Below, piece by piece: positions 35,289 to 44,856 of a stretch of DNA of 64,000 nucleotides (position 1 is its first letter; each line of letters opens with the position of its first letter). The notes beneath the pieces were generated by a model, which worked only from the letters and a program-made list of their open reading frames with translations, ran no database searches and was not told the origin of the DNA. The translations under genes and the position numbers were made by a program. Source of the stretch: Chryseobacterium sp. G0186 (GTDB lineage: Bacteria > Bacteroidota > Bacteroidia > Flavobacteriales > Weeksellaceae); NCBI RefSeq assembly GCF_003815675.1, contig NZ_CP033918.1, positions 1,550,001-1,614,000 on the forward strand, in the 5' to 3' direction.

Positions 35289-36209
35289 TTAGTGTAAAAC
35301 CGGGAGAGGATGTTCACTTTTAAACTTATTAAAATCTTCGAGGGTATAGTCAGGGCATGCCCCTTCCAGTGAGGTGATAAATGCTCCAAGTGAAACAGCC
35401 TGTACCATTGTTTCGTGTACAGCATTTCTTTTTCCCAATTTTTTTGATAAAAACCCTGCTAAAAAGGAATCTCCACTTCCAACGGTATCCTTTATCTTAA
35501 CCGGAATTGTGGGATAAAGATAAAAATCATCCTTATTGGCATACAAAGCTCCTTTACTTCCTTTGGAGACAATAATTTCCTCGAGATTAAATTGATCCTG
35601 CAAAAATCTGATACCATCTTCTTCGCTTGTATATTCTTTTCCTAGGAAATCCAGCATCATACGGAGTTCTGCTTTGTTGAACTTTGCAAGATGCGTCTTG
35701 TACAGCAGATCTTTAATCATACCAACCTCATAATGCGGTTCTCTGAGATTAATATCAAAAACGTTGTAGGAACCAATCTCAAGTAACTGGAATAATGTGT
35801 TTTTAGTTTTCTCACTTCTCGCTGCCAGTGTTCCGAACACCAATACATCTGCTTCATTCAGAATTTTCTGGTTTCCAGGGGTTGTCTCTATAAAATCCCA
35901 GGCAACATTTTCTACAATATCATAATGGGCATCATTATTTTCGTCTATTGATGCAATGACTGTACTGGTTGGATGCTCTTCATTTAGCTGAATGTGTTCT
36001 GTCGGGATTTTCCAGTCTTTAATTTTCTGCAACAGCTCATGTCCAAGCTGATCATCACCAACACTGCTAATTATATTGACATCAACCCCCATTTTGAAAA
36101 GATGATAGGCTACGTTAAAGGGAGCTCCCCCTGCTCTTCTTTGTCCTCCCGGAAAAATATCCCAAAGAACTTCTCCAAAACAGACTGCTTTATTTTTGTT
36201 ATCTTCCAT
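35289..36209 (-). CDS. PfkB-family carbohydrate kinase, probable fructokinase
   Basis: The 306-residue protein has the PfkB N-terminal motif 'GGAPFNVAYHLFKMG' and the C-terminal ATP/anion-hole motif DTVGSGDSFLAGF, with catalytic base Asp247. 'VFGEVLWDIFP'-like sequence at the start (CFGEVLWDIFPGG) is typical of fructokinases. Phosphorylating fructose fits the gene cluster, because the upstream dehydrogenase would make fructose from mannitol. It is probably the last step of the pathway, giving fructose-6-phosphate. Substrate choice is inferred from context. Confidence 0.85.
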   Translation of the reverse strand: MEDNKNKAVCFGEVLWDIFPGGQRRAGGAPFNVAYHLFKMGVDVNIISSVGDDQLGHELLQKIKDWKIPTEHIQLNEEHPTSTVIASIDENNDAHYDIVENVAWDFIETTPGNQKILNEADVLVFGTLAARSEKTKNTLFQLLEIGSYNVFDINLREPHYEVGMIKDLLYKTHLAKFNKAELRMMLDFLGKEYTSEEDGIRFLQDQFNLEEIIVSKGSKGALYANKDDFYLYPTIPVKIKDTVGSGDSFLAGFLSKKLGKRNAVHETMVQAVSLGAFITSLEGACPDYTLEDFNKFKSEHPLPVLH

Positions 36210-36272
36210 TATATATTAAAAGTAATTAAATGTATTGGTTTAATAGAAATCGTATTCAAATTTATTTTTAAG

Positions 36273-37004
36273 CTAGAATGAGTAAACCTGAACAGAAAAC
36301 TGCAGAAACGCATTATTCCCTACAGGATTCCACATTCCCCATATACCGATAGGAATTTTGTATCCTTCAATGGTAAAGCTTTTTGATATGATAAGGCTCA
36401 CCTCATTGAATCCTGCTTCTTTAGCAAAAAAATTGTTCTTTTCCCCATTGGTATTATTTAATGCAAAGCCGTATCCCACTCTTCCTCTTATTTCAAGGTT
36501 TTCTTTCTTGTACACGGGATATTCTCCTGATACAAATGATGAATATTTATTCTCTGTATTATCACTGTTTCTGTCTCTCCCAAAAACAACGGTGTTCCAG
36601 CTAAGGACTAACGGAAACTTTTCGCTTATGGTGTAATAAGATCTCAAATCCCAAAAGCGTCCGGTTTCCCTTGCCGAATAATTAAAGAACTCCTTGTTGT
36701 TGTACGAGGCATTAGGTGAAAAATTATAAATATCCCAGAGTTCCAGGGTAAGGTGTTTGTTTTTATATCCTACATAATTATTAAATTCTTTATAGGAACC
36801 ATCCACATTACCACCAGCCCAAAATCCTGCATAGAAATTTTTATAATCCAGATGTACGTCTCCGGTATAGATCAACCCTGCCGAAACTTCAAGTCCACGC
36901 CATAAATGACTGTTTCGAAGTTGTAAAGAAGAATGAATCTCCTGTGCATTCAAGTATAAATTTCCTATAATGGCGGAAAAAAGTAATAGAACAAATTTTA
37001 TCAT
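36273..37004 (-). CDS. Predicted outer-membrane beta-barrel protein of the polyol operon
   Basis: The 243-residue protein has a signal peptide ending LYLNAQ, followed by alternating hydrophobic and polar strands rich in Tyr, Trp and Phe. It ends in an aromatic residue (QVYSF), as many outer-membrane barrels do. Stretches such as 'RNSHLWRGLEVSAGLIYTGD' and 'LELWDIYNFSP' resemble small porin-like barrels. It lies between the permease and fructokinase genes, so it may help polyols or sugars cross the outer membrane. No named family was recognised. Confidence 0.6.
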   Translation of the reverse strand: MIKFVLLLFSAIIGNLYLNAQEIHSSLQLRNSHLWRGLEVSAGLIYTGDVHLDYKNFYAGFWAGGNVDGSYKEFNNYVGYKNKHLTLELWDIYNFSPNASYNNKEFFNYSARETGRFWDLRSYYTISEKFPLVLSWNTVVFGRDRNSDNTENKYSSFVSGEYPVYKKENLEIRGRVGYGFALNNTNGEKNNFFAKEAGFNEVSLIISKSFTIEGYKIPIGIWGMWNPVGNNAFLQFSVQVYSF

Positions 37005-37087
37005 GACATAAGTGTTTTTTATAAATAGTAGATATCCGATAATGATTTTCAGGATAAAAGTGATTTCAGGGAAATAGATGACAGGAA

Positions 37088-38434
37088 CTAGTGAATAATA
37101 TCTTTTTCTCTTATCCTTGACCCAAACAGAGCGTAGGCCAACATCAGCAACTCACAGACTACCGTAAGCCACCAAGTCCATCTCCATGAGCCTAAAATAT
37201 CCGCTAAACCACCTTGAATAAGCGTGAACACAGCTCCGCCAAATACGGCAGAAATAAAAATACCTGATGCTTTTGAGGTGTATTTATTGAGTCCTTTTAT
37301 GGAAAGAGTATAGATACAGCTCCACATAGAGGAATGCAGAAGACCGATGGCTACAAGGAACCAAAGATTTTGGGTAACCATAGATATGATGGCAAGGATT
37401 GTTGCAAGAATTGTTGTGGTTACCAATTGTGTTTTCGCAGAAATCTTACTGAAGAAGCTTGATATTGATCTTCCTACAAGAAAACCACCCCAATATAATG
37501 TGGACAGCAATGCATGAATTCCCAAATCCATACCGCCGATAATAATATCTGTCTTTCCAAAAAATGTAATCGGATGACCGGAATCCATCACCTCAAAAGC
37601 ATACAGGTTGATATTAGCCCCGATAGCGACTTCGGTTCCAACATAAAAAAAGATCGCTACAACTCCAAGCACAAAATGTCTGAATGACCAGATACTTCTT
37701 TCCAGTTTCTCCTCTCCTATTGCTCTTGTATGGGCAATATCAGGAAGATGAAGTCTTTTGGTAATTACTATTACCGTTAATATACAGGCAATAAGTATAG
37801 AAAGAGGAAGCAATAACTGCCTGATTTCTATATTTTCGATGGAAATTCCACTGAACATAACCACTGTTACAAAAAACGGTGCAGAAGTGGTCCCGATAGA
37901 ATTAATGGCTGTAAGAATATTCAGACGCTGTACCGGTTGGGTTCCTTTCAATTCATAGGATGCAGCATAAGGGTTTACAACAACCTGAATAATGGCAGCA
38001 GAAGTCCCCATTAAATAAGATCCTATGACAAAAATGATAAAGCCAACAGGAATAACGGCATCTTTAATACTGAACTTTAAATCAGGATATTGATCGCCAA
38101 ACCAAGATGAACATAAATACATGAAAAGACCGGAAATCATAAACAGAAGTCCTCTTAGTATTGTATTTTTGTATCCAAAGGCACTTACCCACTTGCTTCC
38201 CAAAGTTCCATTCAGCAGATAGCCAAGAAAGAAGAAAAAAGAAATCAAGGTGGTAAATGTATTTTTCAGGCTGCCTGCATGGCTTAGAAAAGTAAATTTC
38301 AGAGGAGCCTGTAGCTGTTCATTCACCGTGGTAAGAAAACCTACAATGAAATAAATAAAGGTAATAATGGCAAACGGCAGTAGGGCATTATTCGTCTTAT
38401 TTTCCAGGGGATTCATATTTGTGTTTATCTGCAT
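37088..38434 (-). CDS. MFS sugar/polyol permease, FucP-like
   Basis: The 448-residue membrane protein has about twelve hydrophobic segments and features of the FHS (fucose permease) family, such as 'IIQVVVNPYAASY' in the middle and 'FFFFLGYLLNGTLGSKWVSAFGYK' (part) near the start. It follows the mannitol-type dehydrogenase gene by seven bases and should import its substrate by proton symport. An alternative ATG lies six codons in (38416). The sugar is not determined by the sequence. Confidence 0.82.
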   Translation of the reverse strand: MQINTNMNPLENKTNNALLPFAIITFIYFIVGFLTTVNEQLQAPLKFTFLSHAGSLKNTFTTLISFFFFLGYLLNGTLGSKWVSAFGYKNTILRGLLFMISGLFMYLCSSWFGDQYPDLKFSIKDAVIPVGFIIFVIGSYLMGTSAAIIQVVVNPYAASYELKGTQPVQRLNILTAINSIGTTSAPFFVTVVMFSGISIENIEIRQLLLPLSILIACILTVIVITKRLHLPDIAHTRAIGEEKLERSIWSFRHFVLGVVAIFFYVGTEVAIGANINLYAFEVMDSGHPITFFGKTDIIIGGMDLGIHALLSTLYWGGFLVGRSISSFFSKISAKTQLVTTTILATILAIISMVTQNLWFLVAIGLLHSSMWSCIYTLSIKGLNKYTSKASGIFISAVFGGAVFTLIQGGLADILGSWRWTWWLTVVCELLMLAYALFGSRIREKDIIH

Positions 38435-38441
38435 GGCTTAT

Positions 38442-39878
38442 TTATTTTATAATTGATTTTAAAACAGGAGTAATTCCATGATCTTTAATTACGTCTACAA
38501 ATTGGATGTATAATTCTACAAATTGCTCGGAAGCTCTTAGGTCAATTCCTTTAAAAGCAGATAACTTCAGAAAATCATTAGGATTATCACTATCAATAAG
38601 CAATTCATCACTGCTTGTCATCCAAGGTTCTGCCACTTCAAAAGTGTTTCCATTGTCGTCTGTTTTATATTTCAGATAATGTCTATAGGAAGCAATAAGA
38701 AAAGCAGGTCTTGTAAGGTCTTTTAACCCCTTTATCATTTTGTCAAGATTGGGAATGATATAAACCGGAAATTTGGAGATCCCATCAAAGCATAAACGGC
38801 TTACCTGATCACTGACGCTATGATTTGCAAATCTTTCAATAAGCGTTTCTTTATATTTTTCCAAGTCAGTATTTTCAGGTACAGGAACGAATGGAGTACT
38901 GTCTATATCCATAAAGTTCCGGATAAATTGTACCAGATCTTTATCTTCCATCGCCTGGTCTACTTTACGATATCCTATCAGAAAAGACGGATAAGATAAC
39001 AGGGTATGAGAGGCATTCAATAAGCTTAACTTCATATTCTCAAAAGAAGATACATCATCTGTAAACTCCACTCCTACCCTCTCCCAGGCAGGTCTTCCTG
39101 CAATAAAACGATCTTCAATTACCCATTGTGCAAAATCTTCACAGTAAACCGGAACTTTATCCTGAGTTCCATTCAGTTTATTCAGTCTTTTAATATCTTC
39201 AGGAGTCGTGGCAGGAGTAATACGATCTACCATACTATTGGGGAAAGTCACATTGTCTTTTACCCATGCTGCAAGATCTTTATCCTGAGCCTCTATAAAT
39301 GTGGTAAAAGCTCTTTTCGCAGTATCTCCGTTATGCTGAAGATTATCACATGAAAGGATGGTAACCGGTCCGCCATTTTTTACTTTTCTCCAGCGTAGCC
39401 CCTCCGCAATAAACCCAAAAACGGTAGTTGGGCTGGCAGGATTTTCCAAATCAAACTGTATTTTTTCATCATGCAAAAGAAATTCACCGGTCTCCTTATC
39501 CAGGTTATACCCGCCCTCCGTAATGGTTAGGGAAATAACTTTAATAGAGCTGTCTGCAATTTTTCTGACTACAGCATCCGGATCTTCAACTCCCCAGATC
39601 AATTCCCGTAATGAATGTATTGTATGCACTTCATTTGTGCCGTTTCTTCCACAAACAGTCAGTGTATACTGAAGATTCTGCGCTCTTAGCCTGTTCACAA
39701 CCTTTTCATCTGAAGGCAATAAACATACTCCACAAATACCCCATGCATGCTGATCTTTTTCATTCAATAGCAAATGGGTATAAAACTGCTGATGAGCCCT
39801 GTGGAAATTCCCAACTCCGATATGTAAAATTCCCGTACGGACATCATTAGCGTCATAATGACAAGAAATCATATTCAT
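38442..39878 (-). CDS. Mannitol dehydrogenase family protein (polyol 2-dehydrogenase)
   Basis: The 478-residue protein starts with the nucleotide-binding element 'ILHIGVGNFHRAHQQFY', has 'FPNSMVDRITPAT' in the middle and the active-site block 'ENMKLSLLNASHT', with the Lys/Asn/His set of long-chain polyol dehydrogenases. It should oxidise mannitol (or arabinitol, sorbitol) to the ketose with NAD. It is the first gene of the operon with permease, outer-membrane protein and PfkB kinase, which together fit mannitol to fructose-6-phosphate. Two LacI-type operators lie upstream of it. Confidence 0.88.
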   Translation of the reverse strand: MNMISCHYDANDVRTGILHIGVGNFHRAHQQFYTHLLLNEKDQHAWGICGVCLLPSDEKVVNRLRAQNLQYTLTVCGRNGTNEVHTIHSLRELIWGVEDPDAVVRKIADSSIKVISLTITEGGYNLDKETGEFLLHDEKIQFDLENPASPTTVFGFIAEGLRWRKVKNGGPVTILSCDNLQHNGDTAKRAFTTFIEAQDKDLAAWVKDNVTFPNSMVDRITPATTPEDIKRLNKLNGTQDKVPVYCEDFAQWVIEDRFIAGRPAWERVGVEFTDDVSSFENMKLSLLNASHTLLSYPSFLIGYRKVDQAMEDKDLVQFIRNFMDIDSTPFVPVPENTDLEKYKETLIERFANHSVSDQVSRLCFDGISKFPVYIIPNLDKMIKGLKDLTRPAFLIASYRHYLKYKTDDNGNTFEVAEPWMTSSDELLIDSDNPNDFLKLSAFKGIDLRASEQFVELYIQFVDVIKDHGITPVLKSIIK

Positions 39879-39966
39879 AAATGCAAATTTGTTAATAGAT
39901 TGATTGTTTTGCTAAAACTATGTTAACAAATAGTTAACTCATCAGTTTTTTTATAAAATTTAAACT

Positions 39967-39978
39967 GGGAACGTTCCC
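39967..39978. promoter_or_regulatory. LacI-type operator 1 (GGGAACGTTCCC)
   Basis: A perfect 12-base palindrome with a central CG, as bound by LacI/GalR proteins. It lies between the divergent polyol operon and lacI-type gene, 88 bases upstream of the dehydrogenase start. Confidence 0.8.
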
Positions 39979-39986
39979 AAAAATTA

Positions 39987-39998
39987 GGGAACGTTCCC
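39987..39998. promoter_or_regulatory. LacI-type operator 2 (GGGAACGTTCCC)
   Basis: Identical to operator 1, with centres 20 bases apart. It lies 43 bases upstream of the lacI-type start, so it can also control that gene. The nearby TACTTTTA (40017-40024) is a one-mismatch -7 element for the regulator. Confidence 0.8.
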
Positions 39999-40041
39999 AA
40001 TTGCATTTTTTTTTATTACTTTTAACAAAAAACACGGTCTG

Positions 40042-41046
40042 ATGAAACGTATTACCATTAAAGATTTGTCTAAATTTTTGTCATTATCTACCTCTACGAT
40101 CTCCAGAGCTCTTCTAAATGATAAAAATGTAAATGAAGAAACAAGAAAACGGGTATTGGATGCAGCCCATACATTGGGTTATAAACCCAACCTTACTGCC
40201 TTAAGTCTGCAATCCGGACACTCCAAAACCATAGGAGTTGTTGTCCCTGAAATGATCACCCCGTTTTCAGCGAGAGTTCTTAAGGGAATTCAGAATATAC
40301 TTTATCCTATTGGGTATAGGATTATCATCACCCAGTCGGATGAAGATCCGATGATAGAAAGAAAGAATCTACAACTTTTGGAGGAGTTTAATGTGGATGC
40401 CATTATTATCAATCTCTGTCATGAAACCCAAAACAACGATGTGTATCAGTCTATTATGGACCTGGGAATCCCTTTAGTATTCTTTGACAGGATCCCTCAT
40501 AAATCCTTAGATGTTTCGAAAGTAATTGTTAATGACTACATTACAGCATCATTAATGGTAGAATACTTAATTAAAACCGGGAGAAAAAGAATTGTTCATA
40601 TCATGGGACCTTCAACAATCCGGAATGTTACAGAAAGAATGAATGGATACAAGCGTATTCTCATGAAGTATAATATTTTTGATGAAAACCTCATCATACA
40701 GACCAATGGAATGACTTTTCAGGATGGAAAAGATACCATCAAGCAGCTATTAAATAGAAATATAGAATTTGACAGCATCTTTGCATTTAGTGATACCTTA
40801 GCAATGGGTGCCATGCATTATCTTCTTGAACAAAAGATAAGAATACCTGAAGATGTAGCGATTGCCAGTTTTTCCGGAACCGAATTATCCTCCATGGTGT
40901 ATCCCCAATTAACCAGTGTACAGCAGCCATTGGAAAAAATGGGGGAAATAGCCGCAGAACTTGCACTGGAAAAGATCAAAGACAATTCAATGCCTAGCCG
41001 ATCTATTATGTTGGATGCAGAATTGGTGTACAGAGCTTCAACCTAA
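40042..41046 (+). CDS. LacI-family transcriptional regulator of the polyol operon
   Basis: The 334-residue protein has an N-terminal LacI HTH ('ITIKDLSKFLSLSTSTISRA') with hinge, followed by a periplasmic-binding-like sensor domain ('IGVVVPEMITPFSARVLKGI'). It is divergent from the dehydrogenase-permease-kinase operon, and two identical palindromic operators lie between them. It most likely represses that operon until a sugar or polyol binds. Its TAA stop overlaps the stop codon of the convergent LysR gene. Confidence 0.92.
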   Translation: MKRITIKDLSKFLSLSTSTISRALLNDKNVNEETRKRVLDAAHTLGYKPNLTALSLQSGHSKTIGVVVPEMITPFSARVLKGIQNILYPIGYRIIITQSDEDPMIERKNLQLLEEFNVDAIIINLCHETQNNDVYQSIMDLGIPLVFFDRIPHKSLDVSKVIVNDYITASLMVEYLIKTGRKRIVHIMGPSTIRNVTERMNGYKRILMKYNIFDENLIIQTNGMTFQDGKDTIKQLLNRNIEFDSIFAFSDTLAMGAMHYLLEQKIRIPEDVAIASFSGTELSSMVYPQLTSVQQPLEKMGEIAAELALEKIKDNSMPSRSIMLDAELVYRAST

Positions 41047-41942
41047 TCCAAATCAGATTTCTGTATGAGCCAATGTATTACATTTTTCAAAATAGGACTT
41101 CTGTTAGATTCTTTCCAGATCATATAAAGGTCTGTTTTCTGAGTAATATATTTGAGTTCCAAAAATTTTACATTTAAATTATATCCATATTGTAATGAGG
41201 TAGGCAATATAGCCAGTCCCAATCCCTCTTCCACAAGTTTATAGATCGTTAATGCATTAATTGACTTATGAAATACTTTCGGACGGAAACCATGATCTTC
41301 ACAGATGCTCATAATCAAATCAAAATAATGAGGATTATCATCACTTGAAAAGAAAATAAATGGTTCTTTATATAGACTTTTAAAAGTATCATTATCTATA
41401 TTCTGAATGGGATGATTCTTTGGAAGAACCAATGAAAAGGTGTCCTGATGGATAAGATGCTTTGAAATTCCCTCAGGTATATTCTGCAACCTTACAAAAC
41501 CAATATCAAGTTGAGATTCCTCCACCAATTTCAGTTGTAGCTTATTAGGCATTTCCTGTAAAAGAGTTCTGATATCAGGATACACCTGATTCAGCTTAAC
41601 CACACATTCCGGAATGATTTTTTCTGCGGCAGAACCTAAAAAACCAATTCTTAGCTCTGCTTGTCTGCCCTGGTTGATATTTTCAAGCTGCTCCTTAATA
41701 TTGTTTAAGTGATTGAAAATAAAATCAACTTCTTTTTTCAGGTAAAGTCCGGCCTCTGACAATTCTACCTTTTTCTTGTTTCTGTTAAATAAGGTAACAT
41801 TATATATTTCTTCCATTTGCTTGATTTGCCGACTCAGTCCCGGTTGTGAGATAAACAGCTTTTCCGAAGCCTTCCGGAAATTCAGTTCATTGCTTAAAAC
41901 CTGGAAATACTTCAAATGTCTAAGTTCTATCTGATAACTCAT
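41043..41942 (-). CDS. LysR-family transcriptional regulator, probable hut regulator
   Basis: The 299-residue protein has the LysR winged HTH at the start ('ELRHLKYFQVLSNELNFRKA' and 'LFISQPGLSRQIKQME') and a type 2 periplasmic-binding-like effector domain. It is divergent from hutH with 77 bases between the start codons, the usual setting for a LysR activator of a catabolic operon. Urocanate or histidine would be natural effectors, but this is inferred. Its stop codon overlaps that of the convergent LacI-type gene. Confidence 0.9.
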   Translation of the reverse strand: MSYQIELRHLKYFQVLSNELNFRKASEKLFISQPGLSRQIKQMEEIYNVTLFNRNKKKVELSEAGLYLKKEVDFIFNHLNNIKEQLENINQGRQAELRIGFLGSAAEKIIPECVVKLNQVYPDIRTLLQEMPNKLQLKLVEESQLDIGFVRLQNIPEGISKHLIHQDTFSLVLPKNHPIQNIDNDTFKSLYKEPFIFFSSDDNPHYFDLIMSICEDHGFRPKVFHKSINALTIYKLVEEGLGLAILPTSLQYGYNLNVKFLELKYITQKTDLYMIWKESNRSPILKNVIHWLIQKSDLD

Positions 41943-41993
41943 AGTTATTAATTAATGATGTAAATGGTATTAATAGGTATCAAATATACTTAT

Positions 41994-42001
41994 TATTTTT
42001 G
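41994..42001 (+). promoter_or_regulatory. -7 element of the hut operon
   Basis: TATTTTTG matches TAnnTTTG and lies 18 bases before the hutH ATG at 42020. No TTG lies at the -33 spacing, as expected for a promoter needing an activator such as the adjacent LysR. Confidence 0.6.
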
Positions 42002-42019
42002 GTTCAAATTATAACTGAT

Positions 42020-43567
42020 ATGAATACAAAACATGTTTTTAATTATGGCATTGATGTGCTCACCTCCTCTCAGGCATTAGCAATAAGCAGAGGAAGTTTA
42101 AAGGGAATTTTAAATAACAGCTGCCGGGAAAGAGTAAGACAGAGCAGTGGCTATGTAGAAAAAATGGCCCAATCCGGCAAGGCAGTATATGGAATTAATA
42201 CAGGCTTTGGCCCGCTATGCACCACTATGATCTCTGCTGAAGATGCCCGTAAACTTCAAAGTAATATTTTGAAAAGCCATGCAGTGGGAGTCGGAGAATA
42301 TATTGATGTGGAACTTTCAAGAATAATGCTGGTATTAAAGCTTCATGCCTTGGCACAAGGATATTCGGGAATACAGGAAGCTACTCTGGACCGAATGATC
42401 TGGCATCTTGAAACAGGTGCCATTCCTTTAGTTCCCAAACAAGGGTCCGTTGGGGCTTCCGGAGATTTGGCTCCTTTATCGCATTTATTTCTTCCATTGA
42501 TAGGCTTGGGGAAAGTATACTACAACGGTGAAATAATTCCGACAGGTACATTTTTAAAAGAACAACATATGGAACCACTTTCACTGGGCGCGAAAGAAGG
42601 CTTAGCCTTAATCAATGGAACCCAGTTTATGGCTGCCCATGGTGTGAAGGCTGTAGAACGTTTACATAATCTGCTTACCAATGCAGATATTATTTCTGCA
42701 ATGATGATAGAAGGGCTGAAAGGCTCTGAAAAGCCTTTTGATGAACAGCTTCACCAGTTGAGACCCTATGCCGGAAATATAGAAGTAGCTTCCAATATCC
42801 GTACCCTGCTAAAAGATTCTGAAATTGTACGCTCCCATTCAGACTGCTCAAAAGTACAGGATCCCTACTCTATGAGATGCATTCCACAAGTACATGGTGC
42901 ATCCAGAGAGGCTTATACTCACCTTAAAAAAACCGTAGAGATTGAAATTAATTCAGTAACAGATAATCCGGTTGTTTTCAGTGAAACATCTGCCATAAGC
43001 GGAGGAAACTTCCATGGGCAGCCTATCGCTTTACCTCTGGACTATGCCTGTCTGGCTGCTTCTGAAATTGGAAATATAAGTGACAGAAGGGTTTATCTTT
43101 CTCTGGAAGGGAATACCCCGGGATTGCCAAAGTTGTTGATGAGAGAAACAGGGCTGAATTCAGGATTTATGATTTTGCAGTATACCTCTGCTGCTTTGGC
43201 CAGTGAAAATAAGGGACTCTGTTTCCCGGCAAGTGCGGACAGCATTCCGACTTCTTTAGGGCAGGAAGATCATGTAAGTATGGGGTCAATAGGTGCCCGT
43301 AAATTACATCAGGTGATTGAAAATGTTGAAAAAATCCTGGGAATTGAACTTTTTTGTGCTGCACAGGCTATGGACTACCATGCGCCTCTAAGACCGGGGA
43401 AAATTCTGAAAACCGTCCATGATTTTGTACGCTCTAAGGTAAATCATATCGAAGAAGATCAGATTATGCATGATATGATGCAGATTACAATTGATATGGT
43501 GAAAGACGGATCGCTACTGAAGGTTGCACAAGAAACAGCATCTCAAGAAGAAAGCCGTCTTTTTTAA
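42020..43567 (+). CDS. hutH: Histidine ammonia-lyase
   Basis: The 515-residue protein has the autocatalytic MIO cofactor triad Ala146-Ser147-Gly148 in GASGDLAPLSH, together with 'YGINTGFGPL' and 'QDPYSMRCIPQVHGASRE'. It removes ammonia from histidine to give urocanate, the first step of histidine breakdown. The open frame extends upstream to a TTG, but the ATG at 42020 agrees with the family start and with the -7 element. hutI follows after nine bases. Confidence 0.95.
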   Translation: MNTKHVFNYGIDVLTSSQALAISRGSLKGILNNSCRERVRQSSGYVEKMAQSGKAVYGINTGFGPLCTTMISAEDARKLQSNILKSHAVGVGEYIDVELSRIMLVLKLHALAQGYSGIQEATLDRMIWHLETGAIPLVPKQGSVGASGDLAPLSHLFLPLIGLGKVYYNGEIIPTGTFLKEQHMEPLSLGAKEGLALINGTQFMAAHGVKAVERLHNLLTNADIISAMMIEGLKGSEKPFDEQLHQLRPYAGNIEVASNIRTLLKDSEIVRSHSDCSKVQDPYSMRCIPQVHGASREAYTHLKKTVEIEINSVTDNPVVFSETSAISGGNFHGQPIALPLDYACLAASEIGNISDRRVYLSLEGNTPGLPKLLMRETGLNSGFMILQYTSAALASENKGLCFPASADSIPTSLGQEDHVSMGSIGARKLHQVIENVEKILGIELFCAAQAMDYHAPLRPGKILKTVHDFVRSKVNHIEEDQIMHDMMQITIDMVKDGSLLKVAQETASQEESRLF

Positions 43568-43576
43568 AAAATTTGA

Positions 43577-44851
43577 ATGATGAAAACTGAAAATATAAAT
43601 ACAGGATTTTCCCTTATTGGCCCTTTTTCTCAGTTAATTACTATGGCAAGCTTACCGGATAAAGGAGCGATACGGGACGAAGAAATTACCGTTTTGGAGA
43701 ATGCAGCACTTCTGGTAAAAGATGATATTATATACTGTACAGGCAGCTATGACACCCTTAAAAAGGAAGCGAAAGCACTGAATGCTGTTCATGTACCGCT
43801 AACAGGTAAATATGTATGTGTACCAGGATTCGTGGATGCTCATACCCATATCTGCTTTGCAGGAACACGGTCCAATGATTACCGAATGAGAAATGCAGGC
43901 AAAACCTATCTGGAAATAAGTGCAACCGGCGGTGGTATCTGGGATACTGTAAACTGTACCCGTAAAGCGGAACAGGAAGAATTGGTTTCTTTAACGGTAC
44001 AACGCGCAGAGAGACATCTGGCAGAAGGAGTAACGACCATAGAAGTAAAAAGCGGTTATGGTCTGAGCGTAGAACAGGAACTGAAAATGCTGAGAGCCAT
44101 TCAGCAGGCAGGTGAAAATACACGGGCAGATCTGGTGGCGACCTGTCTGGCAGCACACATTTCTCCTAAAGATGCTGAAAGCCCTACAGCCTATCTGAAC
44201 ATGATCACCGAAACTCTTTTTCCCATCATCAAAAATGAAAACTTATGCAACCGGATAGATGCTTTTATTGAAGAAAATGCCTTCGGGCATGAGGATATTA
44301 AACCTTATTTAAAAAAAGCAAAAGAAATGGGGTTTGATATCACTATTCATGCCGATCAGTTTACCTGTGGAGGAAGTGCTCTTGCAGTGGAGTTTCAGGT
44401 ATTAAGTGCCGATCATCTGGAAGCAAGTACAGCTGTAGAAATTGAAATGCTTGCAAAAAGTGAGGTCATTGCGGTTGCTCTCCCAGGTGCTTCCATTGGT
44501 TTAGGATGCAAGTTCCCGTTTGTGAGGAAAATGCTGGATGCAGGCCTGGCAGTAGCTATTGCCAGTGACTGGAACCCCGGTTCGGCTCCCATAGGAGACT
44601 TGCTTTGTACAGCATCCATATTGGGAGCTTTTGAAAAACTTTCCAATGCTGAGGTTCTTGCCGGAATCACTTACAGGGCTGCACTCGCCTTGGGACTCAA
44701 AGACAGAGGAAAACTGGAAGCTGGTATGCTGGCAGACTTTAATCTGTTTGAAACCAATAGTTACCATGAAATTTTTTATCATCAGGGTAAATTAAAGCCC
44801 AAGTATGTTTATAAAAGAGGTCAAAAAAATATTACCCCCAACTCAATCTGA
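43577..44851 (+). CDS. hutI: Imidazolonepropionase
   Basis: The 424-residue protein is an amidohydrolase with the metal motif 'VPGFVDAHTHICFAGTRSND', then 'TTIEVKSGYGLSVEQELKML', the metal histidine in 'ITIHADQFTCGG', and Asp in 'AIASDWNPGSAP'. It opens the imidazolone ring to give formiminoglutamate. It lies between hutH and hutU, with gaps of nine and five bases. Two adjacent ATG codons start the gene (43577 and 43580). Confidence 0.95.
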   Translation: MMKTENINTGFSLIGPFSQLITMASLPDKGAIRDEEITVLENAALLVKDDIIYCTGSYDTLKKEAKALNAVHVPLTGKYVCVPGFVDAHTHICFAGTRSNDYRMRNAGKTYLEISATGGGIWDTVNCTRKAEQEELVSLTVQRAERHLAEGVTTIEVKSGYGLSVEQELKMLRAIQQAGENTRADLVATCLAAHISPKDAESPTAYLNMITETLFPIIKNENLCNRIDAFIEENAFGHEDIKPYLKKAKEMGFDITIHADQFTCGGSALAVEFQVLSADHLEASTAVEIEMLAKSEVIAVALPGASIGLGCKFPFVRKMLDAGLAVAIASDWNPGSAPIGDLLCTASILGAFEKLSNAEVLAGITYRAALALGLKDRGKLEAGMLADFNLFETNSYHEIFYHQGKLKPKYVYKRGQKNITPNSI

Positions 44852-44856
44852 ATACA

